Assembly: GCA_039028895.1 (NCBI GenBank)
Contig: JBCCHF010000008.1
Span: 62,001-126,000 of the forward strand
Direction: 5' to 3'
Length of the DNA: 64,000 nucleotides
Source: JAHDCJ01 sp039028895
GTDB lineage: Bacteria > Bacteroidota > Bacteroidia > Chitinophagales > Saprospiraceae
This document shows, piece by piece, positions 58,848 through 64,000 of the stretch; the first letter of the stretch is position 1; every line of letters begins with the position of its first letter. A model generated the notes under the pieces. That model saw only the letters and a list, made by a program, of their open reading frames with translations. It was not told the origin of the DNA and made no database searches. The translations under genes were made by a program, and so were the position numbers.

Positions 58848-60356
58848 TTAATCGCCAATCCTGAAAGTTAAGCCAATTTGCCCACCAAACAGCGTATACT
58901 TTTGAGAAACATTATAAGATGAAGAGGAAAAGTCATTCGGTAACACCCTGAGCATAGGCGAAAAGCTGAGGTCTAGATTTGGTAAAATTTCGCGTCGGAT
59001 GTGAAGTCCAAATTGATAACTGAGACCAATATTTGGCCTATAAATTGGCGTTTCCTGCAATTCCACTTCAAGAATATTGGATGGATCCTGTAGTATTCGG
59101 CCCTCGCTTTTCATAGCCAGATTGGCTAAAATACCAGCTCTTGCACCGAGGTTCCATTTGCCGAATTGTCGCTCATAACCTATCAGGAAGGGGATATCGA
59201 GCAACTTATGCGTATTGAAATTCCTGTTGTTGAAGGTGGTGGTTCTAACCATCGGAATTTCTCCCATGATCGCAATAGTATCAAGATTGATATCCACGAA
59301 AAGCGTATCAATCCCCTGGATGGTTATGACCTCTTCGAAGCTTTCGTTGTAATCAAACCGCTCAGCAATAGACGTTCTCTGAATGCCCGTAGTTAATGAA
59401 AACCCTGACTTGTGTTTCAGACTAAACATCAAACCATAATGATGTGCTTCGAGAGTTTTTTCTGTCGATTCGCGTAATGTAATAAGGTCGATTGCAGCTG
59501 AGTCTTTTTGAGAGAATTGACGATTTACCAAGCTTGCTCCACCAATTGCGGAAACGCCAAAAGAAAAGGGCTTTTGAGTATAATTGTTTTCCAATATCGG
59601 CAAAGGAAAGTTCGAAGCAAAATCAAACAGATTTGACAATATTGAGCGATCATCAACATCCGTTAAACTGATCGCTTGTGTAGGTAAAACGTAAATAGCC
59701 TGCATTGCGCCCTGGCCTTCTTCAAAAATCGCAATTGTCTCATTATCATTGGGTAAAGCTGAATTATTGATAACAGAACCTTCTTCATTGATCAATTCTT
59801 GCATTTCCGGTAACGAGATTAATGCTTCGTCAGTTCCAACCTTGTTTTCCTGAACTGCGTGAGAATGGTTCTTGAAGTTTTCTGTTGTCTTTTCTGAAGA
59901 CGATTCGCCTTTTAAATTAGAATCTTCCGTTACCGGAAAACCTTCATTGCCGGTTGCTAAAGTTTCTGAATTGCCATTAGTATCAACATTGCCGGGAGTG
60001 TCATTTTCTTTGGTAAATTCAGCGTTTAAATTGTTTCCTGAATTTGCTTCACTAATGCTTTCCGTGATAGAAGATTCGGGTTCTCCATCAGCTAAAGTCT
60101 CGGTTTGATTTGTTGCTTCTGACATAGACATCTGGTCAGTTTTTGTAATCTGCCCTGTGTTCATTGACCAAATGACCAATGTGGAAATCAAACTGACGCC
60201 TAGACCCCCGAACAACCAAAACAGCAGGAAGCGCCTTTTGTCTTTTTTAGACTTATTGATCACATTAACCTCTGGCTCTATCGCTCCCCAAATTTCGTTG
60301 GGGTCGACCTGGCTTTCATGGTCATGCATGTTATTTTTAAACTTCTCCCAATTCAT
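58848..60356 (-). CDS. Single-TM protein with acidic linker and outer-membrane-barrel-like C-terminus, sigma-factor partner
   Basis: This 502-residue protein has a short N-terminal cytoplasmic part (MNWEKFKNNMHDHES) with DPNEIWGAIEPEV. A basic KKDKRR and one membrane helix (FLLFWLFGGLGVSLISTLVIW, about 43-63) follow. Then comes a Ser/Glu/Thr/Asn-rich linker of about 170 residues. From about residue 265 the sequence looks like an outer-membrane beta-barrel (FSFGVSAIGGASLVNRQ, closing FGGQIGLTFRIGD). The start overlaps the sigma factor gene by 4 bases (ATGA). The layout suggests an anti-sigma-like sensor, but no classical zinc-binding ASD motif is seen. Confidence 0.75.
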   Translation of the reverse strand: MNWEKFKNNMHDHESQVDPNEIWGAIEPEVNVINKSKKDKRRFLLFWLFGGLGVSLISTLVIWSMNTGQITKTDQMSMSEATNQTETLADGEPESSITESISEANSGNNLNAEFTKENDTPGNVDTNGNSETLATGNEGFPVTEDSNLKGESSSEKTTENFKNHSHAVQENKVGTDEALISLPEMQELINEEGSVINNSALPNDNETIAIFEEGQGAMQAIYVLPTQAISLTDVDDRSILSNLFDFASNFPLPILENNYTQKPFSFGVSAIGGASLVNRQFSQKDSAAIDLITLRESTEKTLEAHHYGLMFSLKHKSGFSLTTGIQRTSIAERFDYNESFEEVITIQGIDTLFVDINLDTIAIMGEIPMVRTTTFNNRNFNTHKLLDIPFLIGYERQFGKWNLGARAGILANLAMKSEGRILQDPSNILEVELQETPIYRPNIGLSYQFGLHIRREILPNLDLSFSPMLRVLPNDFSSSSYNVSQKYTLFGGQIGLTFRIGD

Positions 60357-60901
60357 GTTGAAGTTTCTTTTGTGAGTTTTTGAGAATTGAGTTTTTTCTG
60401 AAGGATCTTGCGCGCCCTGGTCAGTTGAGACCTCGAGGCGCTTTCTGAAATATTCAACATAATTGAGATTTCCTTATGCGTGTACCCTTCTATGATGTTG
60501 AGGTTAAAAACAGCCCGGTATCCAGCCGGTAGTGACTGAATGAGACCGATAATCTCTTCAGTTTCCAACCGACTAAATACTGCAGGCTCAATCGGGTGCC
60601 AATCGTTTATTTCGTAAACAATTGATTCGTTCAGGTTGGCCCTTTTCTTCAGCCATTGAAGGGCACAATGAACGGTGATTTTCCGCATCCAGGCCTCGAA
60701 AGATCCAGTAGGCCTGAAGTTTTGGATGTTTGAAAATATCCTGATAAAAGATTCCTGCAATATATCTTTGGCCGTAGCCTGATCATGGGCATAGCGCCGA
60801 CTTACCGTCATCAGCATTGGCGAATAACGCTTTACCAGCTCAAACTGTGCAGCCTTTTTATAGTGCTGGCAATCTTTTATCAGTTGTTTTTCTGAGATCA
60901 A
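60353..60901 (-). CDS. ECF-type RNA polymerase sigma factor
   Basis: This 182-residue protein is an extracytoplasmic function sigma-70 factor. Region 2 spans about residues 20-90 with RYAHDQATAKDILQESFIRIF, and region 4 about 115-170 with AGYRAVFNLNIIEGYTHKEI and SRSQLTRARKILQKKL. The start is unusual: the first usable codon is TTG at 60901, 12 bases after the stop codon of the preceding lipoprotein gene in the same frame. The next ATG would remove about 28 residues of region 2. It overlaps the following membrane protein gene by 4 bases. It probably controls envelope or surface genes under the control of the neighbouring membrane protein. Confidence 0.88.
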   Translation of the reverse strand: MISEKQLIKDCQHYKKAAQFELVKRYSPMLMTVSRRYAHDQATAKDILQESFIRIFSNIQNFRPTGSFEAWMRKITVHCALQWLKKRANLNESIVYEINDWHPIEPAVFSRLETEEIIGLIQSLPAGYRAVFNLNIIEGYTHKEISIMLNISESASRSQLTRARKILQKKLNSQKLTKETST

Positions 60902-60913
60902 CTCAAATAGTAA

Positions 60914-62698
60914 TTATTCCAGTAGTATTCTGAATTCTCCAGACACATTAACCGGTGTTCCCTGGTTCGAAAAAATACCATTAAAATTTCCGGTCAATGG
61001 GTCTCCCACGTCCCCATGCTGGGTTATGAACAGATTATCGAAATCATCTACTCCATTGCCTGAAAGGAACCAGTTCTCAGCTCCGTCGGCCAGTATTTCT
61101 ACAAAATGATCATTGCTATAGTCACCAGTTGTGGCACCTTCAAATGAGAAATAATAGTTGTAGTTGTCATCACCGGTTGAGCCCCAGACACTGACCATCG
61201 TTTGTGCCGCGCCAATAGAATCTACAGCGAATGCGTACAAACCTGGTTCGACATAAGTTTTTGTAACGCCATCAACGGTGATTCGAAAATACTGTTCCAA
61301 AGGATTCTGACATACATTCAATGCGCCAATATTCGTAGTTATACCTGAGGTTACTGTTTGAACTTCCGACTGTGAAAGATCATCCAGGTTTACACCAGTT
61401 ATGCTAACCGTTGAAATAGCCGGACATGTCGGGAAAAAGAAGATATCAAAGGTATTCTGGTCGAGGTAATGATACTCTGTGACATTACCATAAGTTGCGA
61501 TCAATAATCCATCATTCACAGGAACACCATTGCACTCAAGTGAACCTGTTACATTTGTACTCAGATTATTGACGGTGGTTACCGTGATAACCCCCAAGTC
61601 AGCCGAAGAAGTAAACGGGCCGACGGTTGTATTGTACAAAACCACACTACACAATCCATTCAGATTAAGATCCAATGTTTCGCCAGCCGGAATGATCCCG
61701 AAAACACTTCCCTGGCTATTGGTATAACCTGATCCGATCCCAAAATTGCTTGACGTCAATGTTACCTGGTAATTTACAAGTGGAATTCCATTTTCGTCAA
61801 CAAAAGTCATTGTGATATCAGTGTAAGGATGCGGGATATCACAATTCCAGAAAGAAAAATGACTAACTGTTCCTACATAGGCTCCATTTTGCAGCAATGC
61901 TACTGATTCTTCCACCCAAATGCCATGTGTTTCGTTGTACGACCATAAAGGAATCTGCGCAGGAGCATCTGCCAAAAGGGATTGTGGAATTGGCATTGTC
62001 AATATGGCACCGCCAGTTTCCGACAGATTCAAGGCTTCCCCATTTTCACCTTCCAATTCAACAGCGATCATGCCCAAAGTAGCCAAGGCAACTTCCTCAT
62101 TATTGGTATTAAAGCCAACCCCCTGCAACCCGCCTGGCATTTGGTCATAAACGCTTGAGGAAGAAGGATCAAGCCATTTGGCAGCTACATTCACAGTACC
62201 GGTATAATTCGAACCATCCGCAGCCACAATGGTATTTGAACTGAATTCGATGGTAGGACCATCCGGTAAGGATACTGTTCCTCCTGCGGTCGATTCAAAT
62301 GCCAGGTCAAATATCTTGGGGATCAGTTCAATCTTTATCCTGTTTCTGGTGTCTTCGATAGGGAAAAACCGACGACTTCCGTCAAAATATCCGGATTTCC
62401 TGACCTTGACCAATGAGCCAAGGGCATTCATTTCAGCATCATTTATAAAAAAGTGACCAAAAGGATCTGTGGAATACAGATCGCCATCAAATTCTACTTC
62501 TGCGTTAGGAACAGGCGTTCCCGTCTCATCTACCACAAAACCCATGAGTGACGCATTCACCATGCGCGTTGCAGGTTCATAACCTTCTATAATTTCAGGA
62601 TCTGGAATGATGTCGACAATAACTACCTCATTGATATCTTTTCTGCACGCGGTAAGGACTAGACTAAGCATCAATACCAACAAACCGTATTTTTTCAT
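60914..62698 (-). CDS. Lipoprotein with carboxypeptidase-regulatory-like domain
   Basis: From ATG at 62698 the protein has 594 residues and a lipoprotein signal ending at Cys18 (LSLVLTACRK). A TTG at 62737 would add 13 residues and is less likely. Residues about 55-105 form a carboxypeptidase-regulatory-like domain (MGFVVDETGTPVPNAEVEF, TDPFGHFFINDA). Later parts are beta-rich with repeated domains, such as ITMTFVDENGIPLVNYQVTLT near residue 290. No enzyme motif is seen. It is followed by the sigma factor gene after 12 bases, so it may be the outer part of the same signalling module. Confidence 0.8.
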   Translation of the reverse strand: MKKYGLLVLMLSLVLTACRKDINEVVIVDIIPDPEIIEGYEPATRMVNASLMGFVVDETGTPVPNAEVEFDGDLYSTDPFGHFFINDAEMNALGSLVKVRKSGYFDGSRRFFPIEDTRNRIKIELIPKIFDLAFESTAGGTVSLPDGPTIEFSSNTIVAADGSNYTGTVNVAAKWLDPSSSSVYDQMPGGLQGVGFNTNNEEVALATLGMIAVELEGENGEALNLSETGGAILTMPIPQSLLADAPAQIPLWSYNETHGIWVEESVALLQNGAYVGTVSHFSFWNCDIPHPYTDITMTFVDENGIPLVNYQVTLTSSNFGIGSGYTNSQGSVFGIIPAGETLDLNLNGLCSVVLYNTTVGPFTSSADLGVITVTTVNNLSTNVTGSLECNGVPVNDGLLIATYGNVTEYHYLDQNTFDIFFFPTCPAISTVSITGVNLDDLSQSEVQTVTSGITTNIGALNVCQNPLEQYFRITVDGVTKTYVEPGLYAFAVDSIGAAQTMVSVWGSTGDDNYNYYFSFEGATTGDYSNDHFVEILADGAENWFLSGNGVDDFDNLFITQHGDVGDPLTGNFNGIFSNQGTPVNVSGEFRILLE

Positions 62699-62850
62699 AA
62701 TTGTTACAGTTGATTTTATTAAACAATCTTTCGTCAATCAGGCCTGAACGACAGGGATAAACCCTCTTTTCAACTGTATAATTACTTTAGCAGTCATTTC
62801 GCTGCATGGGAGATGAAAAAAATGGAAAAAAATTTTGGATTAGTTTCGAA

Positions 62851-63885
62851 TCAGAGGTATTGATTCTTAACAGCAATGATCTCAGCCATGATACTCAACG
62901 CAATCTCTTTACCCGATTTTGCCTTGATATTGAAGCCTATAGGGCCATGTATCCGATTAATGTCTTCTTCGGAAAATCCAGCTTTCTTAAGGCGATTGAC
63001 GCGTTTTTCGTGTGTTCGCCTGCTGCCAAGGCAACCTATGTAACTCACTTCCGACTTTAACAAGATATGAAGCGCCTGGTCGTCGATTCGCGGATCATGA
63101 GAAAGGGTTACTGCATAGGTATATTGATCAAATTTAATATCCGGCAACACCTCCTCAGGCCATGATTTATACATCGCATCCGGCGGTGAAGGAAATTCGG
63201 CCTTCTCATTGAAAAACCCACGTGGTTCGATAACTGTTGTCCTGAATCCAAAGAGGTTAGCCAGTGTTATCAGGTCGGTAGCCATATGCGCAGCCCCTAT
63301 TACGATCAACTCAGAATGCCTGTGGAATACTTTTGCAAAATAGTAGATACCCTCTTCCTCGAGCAACTGGTTTTTACGCTGTAAATAGGCTTTTGACGCT
63401 TGTTCTGTCATTGCTTCTCCTATTGCTGTCCCGATGCTTGTTTTTTCAGAGGTGATAAAAGTATGACCCCCATCATTTTCATCTATCCTGGTCAGCAAAA
63501 CACCACCAGAATTTAACGCCACGCACCTCTTAATCGCGCTCCAAACCTCTGAATGATCGCCATTACTCCTATTCGCCAAAAAAGGCTCTACATAAAGACC
63601 CAGTTTGCCACCACAGCTTAGCCCCACATCCCACGCTTCTTCATGACTAATACCATAATTCAGTTGTTTCGGAACCCCTGTTGTCAACACTTCAAGAGCT
63701 TCAGCTACAACTTCATCTTCAACGCAACCGCCACTTACCGACCCAAGTACTCTTTTATCAGCCGAAACAGCCATTGCTTGACCCACCTTCCGTGGACCAG
63801 ATCCCCAGGTGGCCGTTACCGTAACAAGCGCAAAAGGAATTTTCTCCTTTACCCATTTATCAATACCATCAAAAATATCCAGCAT
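62851..63885 (-). CDS. XdhC/CoxI-family molybdenum-hydroxylase maturation factor
   Basis: This 344-residue protein has the N-terminal XdhC/CoxI domain with TVTATWGSGPRKVGQAMAVS and GSVSGGCVEDEVVAEAL (about residues 22-66) and a C-terminal Rossmann-type XdhC domain. The latter has LIVIGAAHMATDLITLA near residue 193 and the closing YIGCLGSRRTHEKRVNRL and RIHGPIGFNIKAKSGKEI segments. XdhC proteins protect and insert the molybdenum cofactor into xanthine-dehydrogenase-type enzymes. No hydroxylase gene is in the window. The pairing with moaA, 6 kb away on the same strand, fits molybdenum enzyme assembly. Confidence 0.9.
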   Translation of the reverse strand: MLDIFDGIDKWVKEKIPFALVTVTATWGSGPRKVGQAMAVSADKRVLGSVSGGCVEDEVVAEALEVLTTGVPKQLNYGISHEEAWDVGLSCGGKLGLYVEPFLANRSNGDHSEVWSAIKRCVALNSGGVLLTRIDENDGGHTFITSEKTSIGTAIGEAMTEQASKAYLQRKNQLLEEEGIYYFAKVFHRHSELIVIGAAHMATDLITLANLFGFRTTVIEPRGFFNEKAEFPSPPDAMYKSWPEEVLPDIKFDQYTYAVTLSHDPRIDDQALHILLKSEVSYIGCLGSRRTHEKRVNRLKKAGFSEEDINRIHGPIGFNIKAKSGKEIALSIMAEIIAVKNQYL

Positions 63886-64000
63886 AGGTTAGTAGATTAA
63901 GTGGTTACAGATTGAGGAATCAGATTCCAATCCCACAAATATAATCCAACTTAATCCTGCAAAATCGAATTAGCACTGCCAAATTCTTTAAATCCTGGTC

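Noticed and set aside
62806..63060. 84-codon plus-strand frame
   Set aside because: Most of it lies antisense to the XdhC-family gene and it shows no recognisable domain.

Overview
The window looks like a chromosomal segment of a Bacteroidota bacterium, most plausibly a Saprospiria-type marine or sludge organism (the class-level placement is inference). The reasons are six secreted proteins ending in type IX secretion (T9SS) C-terminal sorting domains, several genes preceded by A/T-rich leaders without a clear Shine-Dalgarno sequence, TAnnTTTG-type -7 boxes, heptamer repeats between genes, and typical families of the phylum (YfhO, DUF4380, MbnP, M43 and M1 secreted peptidases, DUF7619-like domains).

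Region 1 (1-12.6 kb, + strand) holds the end of a membrane protein, a KdsC-like phosphatase and a long nonulosonic acid (pseudaminic-acid-type) operon: PseB, PseC, a divergent NeuB-family synthase, a CMP-nonulosonate synthetase, a LamG/T9SS secreted protein, a methyltransferase, a GNAT acetyltransferase, an SDR/ATP-grasp fusion, a HAD hydrolase, PseI and a Wzx-like flippase. There are two NeuB-family synthases, one cytidylyltransferase and no recognisable PseG, so a modified or second nonulosonate is likely. Region 2 (12.6-31.3 kb) has a T9SS cargo protein, a YfhO membrane protein, a degenerate four-helix-bundle gene bounded by inverted arrays of small hairpins, a carbamoyltransferase/SxtJ pair, glycosyltransferases (one with sialyltransferase-like motifs), a 1921-residue M43 metalloprotease with five nearly identical 135-bp repeats, a methyltransferase and GDP-L-fucose synthase. 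Most of it is surface glycan or surface protein business.

Region 3 (31.3-46.3 kb) begins with a perfect 7-bp tandem repeat and a type II NADH dehydrogenase. It then has two distant paralogues of an unrecognised helical family, an enoyl-CoA hydratase, a copper-type MbnP-MbnP-MbnH-like operon, and a MacA/MacB/TolC-like export set that lacks its ATPase. Region 4 (46.5-55.9 kb) carries three large secreted proteins: a beta-propeller T9SS protein, a hemopexin-repeat/lipase protein and an M1 aminopeptidase. A strong terminator between the last two may end a small RNA.

Region 5 (55.9-64 kb) has MoaA and an XdhC-family protein (molybdenum cofactor chemistry), an esterase, a DUF4380 lipoprotein, and a coupled set of lipoprotein, ECF sigma factor and an inner-membrane-anchored protein with an outer-membrane-barrel-like C-terminus. 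No tRNA, rRNA, CRISPR array, transposase or replication origin was seen. The most unusual signals are the hairpin-array element at 17748-18310, the SDR/ATP-grasp fusion in the nonulosonate operon, the hemopexin-lipase and the MbnH/MbnP-like operon.
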